Shown here piece after piece: positions 1-9,800 of a stretch of DNA of 64,000 nucleotides. The notes below the pieces were generated by a model. It saw nothing but the letters and a program-made list of their open reading frames with translations. It had not been told where the DNA came from and ran no database searches. Source of the stretch: Gordonia polyisoprenivorans (lineage in GTDB: Bacteria; Actinomycetota; Actinomycetes; Mycobacteriales; Mycobacteriaceae); assembly GCF_017654315.1 (NCBI RefSeq), contig NZ_CP072203.1:2232001-2296000 (forward strand), given 5' to 3'. Numbering within the stretch: position 1 is the first letter of the stretch; every line of letters starts with the position of its first letter. A program made the translations under genes and the position numbers.

Positions 1-681
<681 letters not shown>

Positions 682-694
682 TTAGCTAGGGTCC

Positions 695-1381
695 ATGGCC
701 GATGCCGATGGGCGTTTCAACTCCGAGCGCGACGGGCGTCGGCGGGCGAAGCGATCCACCAGGGATCCGCGTTCGGCCGAACGCGCCCGCCGTGCCCCTC
801 GTCGCTCCGCGTCGTCGTCGCGTCGTACCCCGGTCTCGGTGATCGAGACCGGGGAACAGGAGATCCATCGCGACGACGTCGACTCGGTCGACGAGATCGA
901 CGCCGACGCAATCCCCTCCGACGACGCGTCCCGACGGGCGTCGTCGCGGGGGAGTCGTGCGCCACGTCGGCGCCCCACCATCGCCGACTCGGTCGTGGCG
1001 CGCGTGCGCGGACTCGACGCCAAACGTGCGGTGATCATGGCGCTGGTCGTCGGTGTGGTCGCCATCGCTCTGGCGCCGTCGCTGCGCAACTACTATCAGG
1101 GCCGCTCGGAGTACAACCAGGTCGTCGCCTCCAACGAGCAGCTGCGCCAACAGGTGACCTACTACCAGAAGAAGGTCAACGAGCAGGGCGATCCGGCTTA
1201 CAAGGAGGCCCAGGCGCGGGAGCGATTGGGCATGGTCCGGCCGGGTGAGACCGGATTGGTCATGATGTATCCGGGCGACGCCGGCAAGCAGGCCGCCGAA
1301 CAGGCCGCGCAGAAGCATGCGGCCAACCCGTGGTACAGCAACCTCTGGGAAACGGTGGCCACGCCACCCGACGGCCGGTGA
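695..1381 (+). CDS. ftsB: Septum formation initiator, FtsB/DivIC family
   Basis: Bitopic divisome protein expected to act with FtsL and FtsQ at the septum. 228 residues: a very basic, Arg/Ser-rich cytoplasmic N-terminus (about 1-105), one hydrophobic membrane segment (about 108-128, IMALVVGVVAIALAPSL), then an extracytoplasmic coiled coil rich in Gln/Glu/Asn (about 130-165) and the family's ERLGMVRPGET motif. The long basic N-terminal extension is typical of actinobacterial FtsB. It lies between enolase and DUF501, the conserved actinobacterial order. ATG start chosen 13 bp after eno. Confidence 0.9.
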   Translation: MADADGRFNSERDGRRRAKRSTRDPRSAERARRAPRRSASSSRRTPVSVIETGEQEIHRDDVDSVDEIDADAIPSDDASRRASSRGSRAPRRRPTIADSVVARVRGLDAKRAVIMALVVGVVAIALAPSLRNYYQGRSEYNQVVASNEQLRQQVTYYQKKVNEQGDPAYKEAQARERLGMVRPGETGLVMMYPGDAGKQAAEQAAQKHAANPWYSNLWETVATPPDGR

Positions 1382-1427
1382 CCGGCGTTTTCTCTCCGTC
1401 GCCCCGCGGCGGCTACTGTGACCACTC

Positions 1428-1952
1428 GTGAGCATCTCCTCCGACGATCTGGTGGTTGTCACCGCCCAACTCGGCCGCGAGCCACGCGGGGTGATCGAGG
1501 TCAGTTACCGCACCCCCGACGGTGTTCCGGCCGTCATCAAGACCCGGCCACGGTTACCCGACGGCACACCGTTCCCCACGCTGTACTACCTGACCGATCC
1601 ACGCTTGACGTCGGAGGCGAGTCGACAGGAATCGGCCGGTGTCATGAAAGACATGACCGCGCGGCTGGCGACCGACGAACAGCTGGCCGCCGCCTATCGC
1701 GCCGCACACGAGTCCTATCTGGCCGAGCGCGATGAGATCGATTCTCTCGGAACGGATTTCACCGGCGGCGGGATGCCCGACCGGGTCAAGTGTCTGCATG
1801 TGTTGATCGCGCATTCGTTGGCCAAGGGGCCGGGGGTGAATCCGCTCGGTGACGAGTCGGTGGCTCTGGCCGCGCAGGCCGGATTGCGTGGAACCGCCAT
1901 TCCGGCCGACTGGCCGTCGGCGCCCGTCGATGAGAACGGAGATGTCGGATGA
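1428..1952 (+). CDS. DUF501 family protein
   Basis: Conserved actinobacterial protein of 174 residues and unknown biochemical role, always found next to ftsB and ppx. Family features are the N-terminal VTAQLGREPRG motif, TPFPTLYYLTDP around residues 45-56, and the RVKCLHVLIAHSLAKGPGVNPLGDE stretch near residue 120, which contains Cys and His that could bind a ligand or metal (inference). The GTG start follows ftsB by 46 bp. Its TGA overlaps the ATG of the next gene (ATGA), so it is probably translationally coupled to the phosphatase. Confidence 0.85.
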   Translation: MSISSDDLVVVTAQLGREPRGVIEVSYRTPDGVPAVIKTRPRLPDGTPFPTLYYLTDPRLTSEASRQESAGVMKDMTARLATDEQLAAAYRAAHESYLAERDEIDSLGTDFTGGGMPDRVKCLHVLIAHSLAKGPGVNPLGDESVALAAQAGLRGTAIPADWPSAPVDENGDVG

Positions 1953-2896
1953 GTGTGGTCGCCGCCGTCGACTGCGGTACGAACTCGATTCGCCTGCTGG
2001 TCGCGAAGCCCGGTGACACGACACCGCTGACCGACATCCACCGGGAGATGCGGGTGGTTCGTCTCGGTCAGGGCGTGGACGCGACGGGGCAGTTCGCCGA
2101 CGAGGCCATCGAGCGCACCCGTGTGGCTCTTGCCGACTACGTCGAGGTGATGGTCGGAGCCGGCGTGGAGAAGGTGCGGATGGTCGCGACGTCGGCCACC
2201 CGCGACGCCGCCAACCGGGACCGGTTCTTCGCGATGACCGCGGAGTTACTCGGGTCCGTGGTGCCCGGGGCGGTCGCCGAGGTCATCACCGGCGACGAAG
2301 AAGCGCAACTGTCATTCCGCGGGGCCGTGGGAGAACTGCCCGCCGATCAGGGGCCGTTCGTGGTGACCGACCTCGGTGGCGGCTCGACGGAGGTTGTCGT
2401 CGGGGATGCCGACGGTGTCACCGCGGGCTTCTCCGCCGACGTCGGCTGCGTGCGCGTCACCGAACGCGCACTGCCCTCCGACCCGCCCACCGCCGAGGAG
2501 ATCGCCGCCGCGCAGGGGTTCATCGCGGAGCGGCTCGCCGAGGCGTTCGCTGTCGTCGACGTCTCGTCCGCGCGCACCTGGGTGGGGGTGGCGGGAACCC
2601 TGACGACGCTGTCGGCACTGCATCTCGGTCTCGCCGAATACGATTCCGACGCCATTCACCTGTCCCGGGTGGGGCGTGACGATCTCGACGCGGTGTGCCG
2701 AGGACTGGTTGGCATGACGCGTGCCGAGCGAGCCGCGCTCGGCCCCATGCACCCGGGTCGCGTCGACGTCATCGGCGGCGGATCACTGGTGACGATGGAA
2801 TTGGCCCGGCAGTTGGCGCAGCGCGCCGGGATCACCGAACTCGTCGTCAGCGAGCACGACATCCTCGACGGCATCGCGCTGGGTTTGCTCGACTAG
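1949..2896 (+). CDS. ppx: Ppx/GppA-family exopolyphosphatase
   Basis: Predicted exopolyphosphatase or pppGpp phosphohydrolase of the ASKHA fold, 315 residues (the short form without a C-terminal HD domain). Visible motifs: phosphate-1 loop AAVDCGTNSIRLLVA at residues 4-18, VATSATRDAANR near 77, the catalytic Glu region ITGDEEAQLSFRG near 115, and the phosphate-2 loop VTDLGGGSTEVVVG near 138-151. Overlaps DUF501 by 4 bp. In M. tuberculosis the syntenic gene is one of two short Ppx proteins. It faces the DUF4395 gene; between them lies only a 21-bp repeat array, with no ordinary hairpin terminator. Confidence 0.9.
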   Translation: MSVVAAVDCGTNSIRLLVAKPGDTTPLTDIHREMRVVRLGQGVDATGQFADEAIERTRVALADYVEVMVGAGVEKVRMVATSATRDAANRDRFFAMTAELLGSVVPGAVAEVITGDEEAQLSFRGAVGELPADQGPFVVTDLGGGSTEVVVGDADGVTAGFSADVGCVRVTERALPSDPPTAEEIAAAQGFIAERLAEAFAVVDVSSARTWVGVAGTLTTLSALHLGLAEYDSDAIHLSRVGRDDLDAVCRGLVGMTRAERAALGPMHPGRVDVIGGGSLVTMELARQLAQRAGITELVVSEHDILDGIALGLLD

Positions 2897-2905
2897 CCCG
2901 GCGCC

Positions 2906-3010
2906 TCGCCGACAGCGCTCGTCAGTTCGCCGACGGCGCCTGGTATCTCGCCGACAGCGCTCGGGATTCTGCCGACAGCGCCCGCTATGTCGCCGACGGC
3001 GCCTGGGTCA
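2906..3010. repeat. Five tandem 21-bp intergenic repeats
   Basis: Five consecutive 21-bp units (2906-2926, 2927-2947, 2948-2968, 2969-2989, 2990-3010) share the core GCCGACRGCGCYYG. They fill the gap between the convergent ppx and DUF4395 genes and end two bases before the DUF4395 stop codon. The same unit occurs in inverse orientation at 3620-3692 and once at 21406-21426. Read in one frame the array would give heptapeptides like FADGAWY, but no gene model supports translation. Confidence 0.85.
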
Positions 3011-3012
3011 GA

Positions 3013-3522
3013 TCAGCGGGAGGTGTTCGCCAGATCCGGGTTGCGCAAAGAGATGTTGTTGCAGGCCTCGCAGACGGTGTCGGGGATGATCCCGTTGCGC
3101 TGCAAGAAGCCGAAGACCACGCAGCCCAGGCAGAAACCGAGCGCGAATTCCAGTGTGGCAGCGACGATCAGGACGCCGACGACGATTTGGGCCGCGAGTC
3201 CGTAGCCGAGGAGGCTCAGCACGAGCGCGGTGGTGCTGAAGGCCAGTCCGATGCCCTGGGCGAACCGCTTCGGGGGTCCGGGGACGAGCTTGGTCTTGCG
3301 CCAGATCTTGGGGGCGATGACCCGCACCGAGAGTTGGCCGAACGGCGACAGCTTGGGGCCGGATGCGACGCGCAGCGCGAATCCGATCGCCAGCACCGCG
3401 TAGAGCGCCCAGTGATTGACGACGACTGCCACGATTGCGAGAGCCACCACCAGACCCGCGGTGGATCGCGCCGCGTAATCATTCACCGGGTTGGGGAAGG
3501 TGAACACCGAACGCACCGACAC
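3013..3522 (-). CDS. DUF4395 integral membrane protein
   Basis: Protein of 169 residues matching the DUF4395 family: N-terminal FPNPVNDYAARSTAG, several hydrophobic segments, the GPPKRFAQGIG motif, and two C-terminal Cys pairs, CLGC within the last membrane segment and CEAC near the end. The Cys pairs suggest redox or metal function (inference). DUF4395 proteins often sit beside thioredoxin-like genes, but none is present here. An upstream ATG at 3582 is in frame, but GTG at 3522 is chosen because AGAGGAGG stands at perfect spacing before it. 21-bp repeat arrays flank both ends. Confidence 0.8.
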   Translation of the reverse strand: MSVRSVFTFPNPVNDYAARSTAGLVVALAIVAVVVNHWALYAVLAIGFALRVASGPKLSPFGQLSVRVIAPKIWRKTKLVPGPPKRFAQGIGLAFSTTALVLSLLGYGLAAQIVVGVLIVAATLEFALGFCLGCVVFGFLQRNGIIPDTVCEACNNISLRNPDLANTSR

Positions 3523-3619
3523 AAGATCCTCCTCTGACGTCCTCAACAGGACGAAGCTACGCGACGGACTGTCCGGGGTCACGGGTTGGGCTCACAGCGA
3601 ATGAAACCGGGGCGTGCGG

Positions 3620-3692
3620 GCGCTGTCGGCGAGGTGACAAGCGCTGTGGGCGTACTGGCGGGCGCTGTCGACGCACTGGCGAGCGCTGTCGG
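3620..3692. repeat. 21-bp repeat array, inverse orientation (3.5 units)
   Basis: Units at 3620-3640, 3641-3661 and 3662-3682, plus a partial unit 3683-3692, begin with GCGCTGTSGRCG, the reverse complement of the core at 2906-3010, and keep the same 21-bp period. The array stops immediately before the stop codon of the acidic protein gene at 3693. Together with the first array it brackets the DUF4395 gene. Confidence 0.8.
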
Positions 3693-4151
3693 TCACTCCT
3701 CGACGGGTGCGACCGGAGCCTCCATGGCGCCCTCGAGAGTCGCGCCATCGATGTCGTCGGCGTGACGGTCATCGGCACCGGAGTCCGGATCTGATTCGTC
3801 GAGATCCTGCGGCACCACCGGTGCCTCGAACGACCCTTCGAGGTTGATCGGTCCTCGGTCCGACGTTGCCGACTCTTCGATCGCGGGAGCGTCGACGGAG
3901 TCCTCCGCATCGAGAGCACCCTCGTCGTGGTCGTCGGCGATTTCGGCGTCGATGACGTGGTGCGCCTCGTCCGCCTTGGCCCGTTGCGCCGCCTCCCGCA
4001 TCTCGAAGCCGTCGGTGACGATCTCACCGATCTCCCGGGCCACACCGGCCACGGCGCTGGTGATGATGGTGGCGATCTGGCCGACATGGGTGGCGGTGGA
4101 CTCCACCAGTTCCTGGATCAGATCCTTGTTGCGTTCGATGCGATCGACCAC
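3693..4151 (-). CDS. Acidic hypothetical protein
   Basis: 152-residue protein that I do not recognise. The N-terminal third (VDRIERNKDLIQELVESTA, then VGQIATIITSAVAGVAREIGEIVTDGF) is likely alpha-helical and amphipathic. The remainder is low-complexity and rich in Asp, Glu and Ala, with repeated EGSFEAPV / EGAMEAPV segments. No signal peptide is seen. GTG at 4151 is preferred over an upstream in-frame ATG (4220) because GAGGAG lies 7 nt before it. The product may be a cytoplasmic, membrane-associated structural protein; function unknown. Confidence 0.65.
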   Translation of the reverse strand: MVDRIERNKDLIQELVESTATHVGQIATIITSAVAGVAREIGEIVTDGFEMREAAQRAKADEAHHVIDAEIADDHDEGALDAEDSVDAPAIEESATSDRGPINLEGSFEAPVVPQDLDESDPDSGADDRHADDIDGATLEGAMEAPVAPVEE

Positions 4152-4273
4152 GGTGGATTCTCCTCGCTGGGTCGTGCGGGATGGTGACGCGCGCGGACGG
4201 CAAAGCCGAACGGGCGGCATCGACGGTGTGATTCCGACGATACCGCCCGTCTCGGGGCGACGCGATGGCTTGC

Positions 4274-5476
4274 TCAGGCGACCTCGGCCGGCTTCTGTCG
4301 GTCGATGATGACCGTCAGATCGTCGTCATCGCGGGTCATGAAGTTCGGCAGCGACAGCTTGGCGATCTTCTTCCACGTCGACCCGAGCTGATGGCTCAGC
4401 GACCCGGTGTTGTACGGCAAACCGTAGCGCTCGCACACCTCGCGTACCTCGGCCGACATCGCCGGATACCGGCTGGCCGGGATGTCGGGGAAGAGGTGAT
4501 GCTCGATCTGATGCGACAGGTTGCCACTCATGATGTGGAACAGCTGGCTGCCGGTGATGTTGGCCGAGCCCAGCATCTGCCGCAGATACCACTGGCCGCG
4601 TGTCTCGTCGGCGCATTCCTCGGCGGTGAAAGTCTGTGCACCGGTGGGGAAGTGGCCGCAGAAGATGATGGAGTACGCCCACACGTTGCGCACCAGGTTG
4701 GCGGTCGCGTTGCCGAGCAGGGTCGGCACGAACATCGGGCCGCTGAGTGCGGGGAAGACGACGTAGTCCTTGAGGACCTGTCGACTTGCCTTGCGCCACA
4801 TGCCCTTCACGAGGCCTTTGATGTCGCTCCACTTGCGCTTGCCGGCGACGATGTTCTCCGCCTCGAGATCGTGGAGCATCACGCCCCACTCGAACAGCAG
4901 CATCAGCGCGGTGGCGTAGCCGAGGTTGCCGAGATAGTAGGGGTTCCACTTCTGATCACGTGCCATCCGCAGGATGCCGTAACCGATGTCGCGATCCTCG
5001 CCGAGGATGTTGGTGAAGGTGTGGTGCAGATAGTTGTGGCTGTGCTTCCACTGATCGGCCGGACACACGTTGTCCCACTCGAATTCGCGAGAGTTGTAGG
5101 TGTCCTCACGCATCCAGTCGTACTGGCCGTGCATGACGTTGTGGCCGATCTCCATGTTGTCGAGGATCTTCGAGACCGACAGGGCACCGACACCGGCGAC
5201 CCACGCGGGCGGGAAGAACCCGAGGAACAACAGTGCGCGCCCGGCGAATTCGAGTCCACGCTGCGTACGGATGATCGAGTACAGGTACTCGCGATCCTTG
5301 GTACCGAGATCGGCGACCACGCGGGCCTTGATCTCGTCGAGCTCGCGGCCGAGTTGTTCGACCTGTGCGTAGGAGAGCCGCACGGTGTTGGGGTCTGCAA
5401 CCTTGCGCAGCGCGAGCGGCGCGGCGGTCTCGGTCTCGGGTGTCTCGGTTTCGGGGGGAAGGATGTTGGTTGCCAT
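4274..5476 (-). CDS. Membrane fatty acid (acyl-CoA) desaturase, DesA3-like
   Basis: Di-iron membrane desaturase of about 400 residues, expected to introduce a double bond into stearoyl-CoA or a similar acyl chain. Three histidine boxes are intact: GHNVMHG near residue 110, HSHNYLHH near 145 and SHQIEHHLFP near 322. Hydrophobic segments lie between them. Directly downstream of a 2Fe-2S flavoreductase whose TGA overlaps an in-frame ATG at 5485; ATG 5476 has the better spacing to GAGG, so either start is possible. The pair matches the mycobacterial desA3 plus reductase arrangement (Rv3229c/Rv3230c), where the reductase feeds electrons to the desaturase. Confidence 0.93.
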   Translation of the reverse strand: MATNILPPETETPETETAAPLALRKVADPNTVRLSYAQVEQLGRELDEIKARVVADLGTKDREYLYSIIRTQRGLEFAGRALLFLGFFPPAWVAGVGALSVSKILDNMEIGHNVMHGQYDWMREDTYNSREFEWDNVCPADQWKHSHNYLHHTFTNILGEDRDIGYGILRMARDQKWNPYYLGNLGYATALMLLFEWGVMLHDLEAENIVAGKRKWSDIKGLVKGMWRKASRQVLKDYVVFPALSGPMFVPTLLGNATANLVRNVWAYSIIFCGHFPTGAQTFTAEECADETRGQWYLRQMLGSANITGSQLFHIMSGNLSHQIEHHLFPDIPASRYPAMSAEVREVCERYGLPYNTGSLSHQLGSTWKKIAKLSLPNFMTRDDDDLTVIIDRQKPAEVA

Positions 5477-5481
5477 GGGTG

Positions 5482-6585
5482 TCATACCTCGATTTCGACG
5501 TCGCCGACGGGTGCGTTGATGCACAGCTGGATCTGGGTGTCGGATTCGGTATCGGTCTCGCCGGTCAGCACGTTGCGGGTGCAGCCCGACTTCTTGATTG
5601 CGGTGCAGGAAAAGCAGATCCCCATCCGGCAGCCGGATTCGGGGCTCAGCCCCGCCGACTCGGCCTGGTCGAGGATCGTGCGACCGTCGTTGGTCGCCGA
5701 GGTGCCCGACGCGGTGAAGCTCAGTTCACCGTGGACGGGCTCATTGGGATCGATGGCCGCCGGCACGGCGAGGGTGAAGGCCTCGCTGTGCACACGGGCG
5801 TGCGGATGGGCGGTCTCGTAGTGGTCGAAGACCGCGTCCATCAGGGTGGGCGGCCCGCAGACGAAGACGTCCGCATCGTCGTGGTCGGCGATGCCCTCGA
5901 GGTGCTCGCCGGTGAAATGTCCGATGACGCCCTCGTCCATCCCGGCTTCGCCGCTACTGCGGGTGTAGTGCAGTCGCAGGTCCAGGTGAGGATGGACCGC
6001 GGCCAATGCGGTCAGTTCGGCGCGGTAGGCGAGGTCCGACGGTGTCCGGGCGTAGTGGACAAAGGTGACCGGCTCGTCATAGCCATTCGCAACGAGCGTA
6101 CGCAGCATTGAGAGTGCAGGTGTAATGCCGCTACCGCCGCTGATGAACACCGGCGCACGTACCCCCTCGGCAGGCAGGACGAAGTCGCCTGCAGCCTGCG
6201 AGAGGCCGTAGACGTCGCCGACCGCGGCGGTCTTGCGCAGGTATCGCGAGACCAGTCCGTCGTCGTGTGCGGTGATGGTCAGTTCGACGGTGCCCTCGGG
6301 TCCCGCGGCAGCGTTGGCGGGGGAGAAGCAACGGGTCTGGCGCACGCCCTCGACCACCACGCTGAGCTGGACGAATTGACCTGCCTCGTGTCCTTGCCAC
6401 TGGCGCGTGGGGGCCAGGGTGAGCCGGACCGTTCGGTCGGTCGGACGCTCGACGCGGATCACTCGGGCGCGTAGGTCACGCCAGGTCAGCATCGGGTCGA
6501 CCAGTTCGAGATAGCGGTCGACCGGATGCGGGGACATGGTCGCCTCGATGATCGAGGAGAACACTTCGGGAAGGCGGATGCTCAT
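5482..6585 (-). CDS. Flavodoxin-type NAD(P)H reductase with C-terminal 2Fe-2S domain
   Basis: Electron-transfer protein of 367 residues, predicted to deliver electrons from NAD(P)H to the adjacent desaturase. FAD-binding barrel with RCFSPANA (RxYS-type, near residue 85), NAD-binding domain with GGSGITP near 148 and CGPPTLMDAV near 232, then a plant-type ferredoxin domain with CRMGICFSC near 318-326 and a distal Cys in LCIN near 355. ATG 6585 is preferred, with GGAG 9 nt upstream; a longer frame to 6840 has no family support. Homologous in order and architecture to Rv3230c–Rv3229c (desA3). Confidence 0.9.
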   Translation of the reverse strand: MSIRLPEVFSSIIEATMSPHPVDRYLELVDPMLTWRDLRARVIRVERPTDRTVRLTLAPTRQWQGHEAGQFVQLSVVVEGVRQTRCFSPANAAAGPEGTVELTITAHDDGLVSRYLRKTAAVGDVYGLSQAAGDFVLPAEGVRAPVFISGGSGITPALSMLRTLVANGYDEPVTFVHYARTPSDLAYRAELTALAAVHPHLDLRLHYTRSSGEAGMDEGVIGHFTGEHLEGIADHDDADVFVCGPPTLMDAVFDHYETAHPHARVHSEAFTLAVPAAIDPNEPVHGELSFTASGTSATNDGRTILDQAESAGLSPESGCRMGICFSCTAIKKSGCTRNVLTGETDTESDTQIQLCINAPVGDVEIEV

Positions 6586-6821
6586 GGGGGCTGGCTCCGT
6601 TCGTCTCACTCCGATGAGTGAACATCTGTACTCCGAACAGTGTGGCACGATTCCGGCCCGATCCGTCAAGGGATTGACGCGGTCCGTGATCGCGTCACAG
6701 CCCGCAACCCGATGTGATTGACAACACAGTGGTCGTCGAAGCGGGCGCAGTAATGATGAGGGTGAGGTCAGGTTCAAGTGGCGGTGTAGCGTCGGACACA
6801 CCCGGAGGAAGGAACTCTGAC

Positions 6822-9800
6822 GTGAGCCAGGCGCCGACAACGCTGTTCGTGGCCAACCGAGGTGAGATCGCGCTGCGGATCCTCCGAACGGCGTCGGAGC
6901 TCAGCGTGCGCACCGTCGCTGTGTACTCCGTCGACGACGCGGACGCTCCGCATGTCAGAGCGGCCACCACGGCCGTCGCACTACCCGGTACCGGGCCCGC
7001 CGCCTACCTCGATGCTTCGGCACTGGTGTCGGCCGCCGTCTCCGCCGGTGCGACGATGGTTCATCCCGGGTACGGATTCCTCAGTGAAGATGCCGATTTC
7101 GCCGACGCGTGCCGTACCGCCGGGCTCCGATTCGTCGGCCCGGATTCGCGTGTCCTGCGCACGTTCGGCGACAAGGCCGCTGCCCGGGACGCGGCGGTAT
7201 CGGCGTCGATTCCGGTGCTCGATGCGACCACCTCCGGCATCGACGAACAGCAGGCTGCACAGTTTCTGCGGGTACATCCCGCCGGGATCATGCTCAAAGC
7301 CGTCGCCGGTGGAGGGGGACGGGGCATGCGTCCGGTCACCTTCCCGGCCGATCTCCCCGCTGCGTTTCGCGCGTGCACCGCCGAAGCTCGGATGGGCTTC
7401 GGCAACGCCGCGTTGTTCGCCGAGGAACTGCTCACGGGTGCGCGCCACATCGAGGTCCAGGTCGTTGCCGCTCCCGCCGCGGACGGCACGGTGCGGGCAC
7501 TCGCGCTCGGCGACCGGGACTGCAGCGTGCAGCGCAGACGGCAGAAACTGGTCGAGATCGCACCGGCACCGGACCTCGACGACGAGATCCGGCACGGCAT
7601 CCACCGCGCCGCGGTCGTGCTGTGCGCCGCCCAGGACTTCCGTGGCCTGGCGACCGTCGAATTCCTGCTCGCCGCCGAGAGATTCGTCTTTCTCGAGGTC
7701 AATCCCCGCATCCAGGTCGAACACACGGTGACCGAAGAGGTGACCGACGTCGAGCTGGTGGCCACCGCGCTTCACATCGCCGCCGGCGCCACCTACGAGG
7801 AACTCGATCTGCCTGCCGGTATTCTCGCCACGGCCGACGGTGTGAGCGGCACTGTGGCACAGGCGCGCGGCGTGGCGGTCCAGGCGCGGGTCAACGCCGA
7901 GCGGATCGGCGCCGACGGAACCACGACCCCTGATTCCGGTGTGCTGAAGGTCTTTTCGGCGCCGACCGGCCCCGGAATCCGCGTCGACACGCACGGCCGG
8001 CCGGGTCTGACGCTGAGTCCGCGGTTCGATTCCTTGCTGGCCAAGGTGATCGCCCACACCCGCTCCGACGACGTCGCCGTCACCGCCCGCAAACTCGACA
8101 CGGCACTACGCGACTTCACGATCGGCGGCGTCGAGACCACCATCGATCTGCTCCGGGCCGTACTGGCGGCCAAGGAATTCGGGACGGCCGCACTGACCAC
8201 TGACTTCGTCGAGCAGAGTCTGGCCGAATTGAGCGCGGCCGCAGACCGGTTCGCCGGCGAGCGTGCGAAAGCGGCGCCCGCGGGCGACATCCCCGCCCGC
8301 ACCGACATCAGCATCGGCACCGACGAGCGGGTGATCACCGCCCCGATGGCGGGCGTCGTCGTCTCCACTCCCGCCACCGATGCCACGGTGGCCGGCGGCG
8401 AGGCGCTGGTGATCCTCGAGGCGATGAAGATGGAGCACGTCGTCACCGACCCACGCCCTGTCGAGGTTCGACGCAGTCTCGTCGACCAGGGCCAATCCGT
8501 CAGCGCCGGAACGCCTTTGCTGGTGGTCACCGACGCCGACCACGGCGACGCCGACGTGAACGCGACGGCCGCGGACCCCGACCACATCCGTCCCGATCTG
8601 GCCGAGGTGATCGCTCGCCACGCCGTCACGCTCGACGAGGGGCGTCCCGATGCCGTTGCCAAGCGGCACCGGCGCTCGCGCCGCACCGCTCGGGAGAACA
8701 TCGCCGACCTCATCGATCCCGACAGCTTTACCGAGTACGGTGCGCTGGCCCTCGCGGCCCAACGCACCCGCCGCAGTGAAGCGGATCTTATCGCCAACAC
8801 CCCGGCCGACGGCCTGGTCGGCGGGGTCGCGACGATCGGCGCCGACCGCTTCGGCGCTGCCGCCGCGGAGGCCGTGGTGATCTCCTACGACTACACCGTC
8901 CTCGCGGGCACGCAGGGCATGCGTAACCATGTGAAGACCGACCGCCTGCTGGAGGTGGCCCGGCGCAAGCGGATTCCGCTCGTACTCTTCGCCGAGGGCG
9001 GTGGTGGGCGGCCCGGCGACACCGACGCCCTCGGCGCCGCTGGGCTCGAACTCGACACCTTCCGGTCGATGGCGGGCCTGCGCGGGGCGGTGCCGACGGT
9101 GGCCATCGTCTCCGGCCGCTGCTTCGCCGGCAACGCCGCACTCGCCGGCGCCTGCGACGTCCTCATCGCCACTCCCGACGCCAACATCGGAATGGGAGGA
9201 CCGGCGATGATCGAAGGCGGTGGTCTCGGGGTATTCGCTCCCGAAGAGATCGGACCGGTCGACGTGCAGACCCGCAACGGCGTCATCGACGTGCTCGCGC
9301 GCGATGAAGCCGACGCCGTGGCCACCGCACGGAACTACCTGTCCTACTTCCAGGGTGACCTCGACCGATGGGTAGCACCCGATCCGCGATCGGCGCGACA
9401 CGTCGTCCCGGAGAACCGCTTGCGCGCCTACGACATCCACTCCGCCATCGAATCGATCGCCGACGTCGGATCGGTGCTGGAGCTACGACCCGTCTTCGGC
9501 CGCGGCATCGTCACCGCGTTGATCCGGGTCGAGGGGGTGGCCTATGGGCTGCTGGCCAATTCCAGTCGACACCTCGGGGGAGCGATCGACGCCGAGGCCG
9601 CCGACAAGGCCGCCGAATTCCTGACGCTGTGCCAGGCACACGGACTGCCCCTCGTGACGCTTTGTGACACACCGGGTTTCATGGTCGGTCCGGAGTCCGA
9701 GGAGCAGGCGACGGTACGTCGATTCGGCAACTTTTTTGCCGCCGGTGCGCGATTGACCGTACCGTTCGGCACCGTGATCCTGCGCAAGGGTTACGGGCTC

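Noticed and set aside
2695-3537. Open frame reading through the 21-bp array as heptapeptides such as YLADSARD
   Set aside because: It overlaps ppx and DUF4395 almost entirely and has no start signal; the 21-bp period merely keeps one frame open.
4265-5821. Long open frame on the plus strand opposite the desaturase and reductase genes
   Set aside because: Composition is that of an antisense shadow in high-GC DNA; the minus-strand frames carry all known motifs and a ribosome site.
6620-6650. GAACATCTGTACT and GAACAGTGTGG resembling the shared GAACA-N3-TGTA element, upstream of the reductase
   Set aside because: Half-site spacing is 2 rather than 3 in the first, and the second lacks TGTA; not counted as a regulon member.
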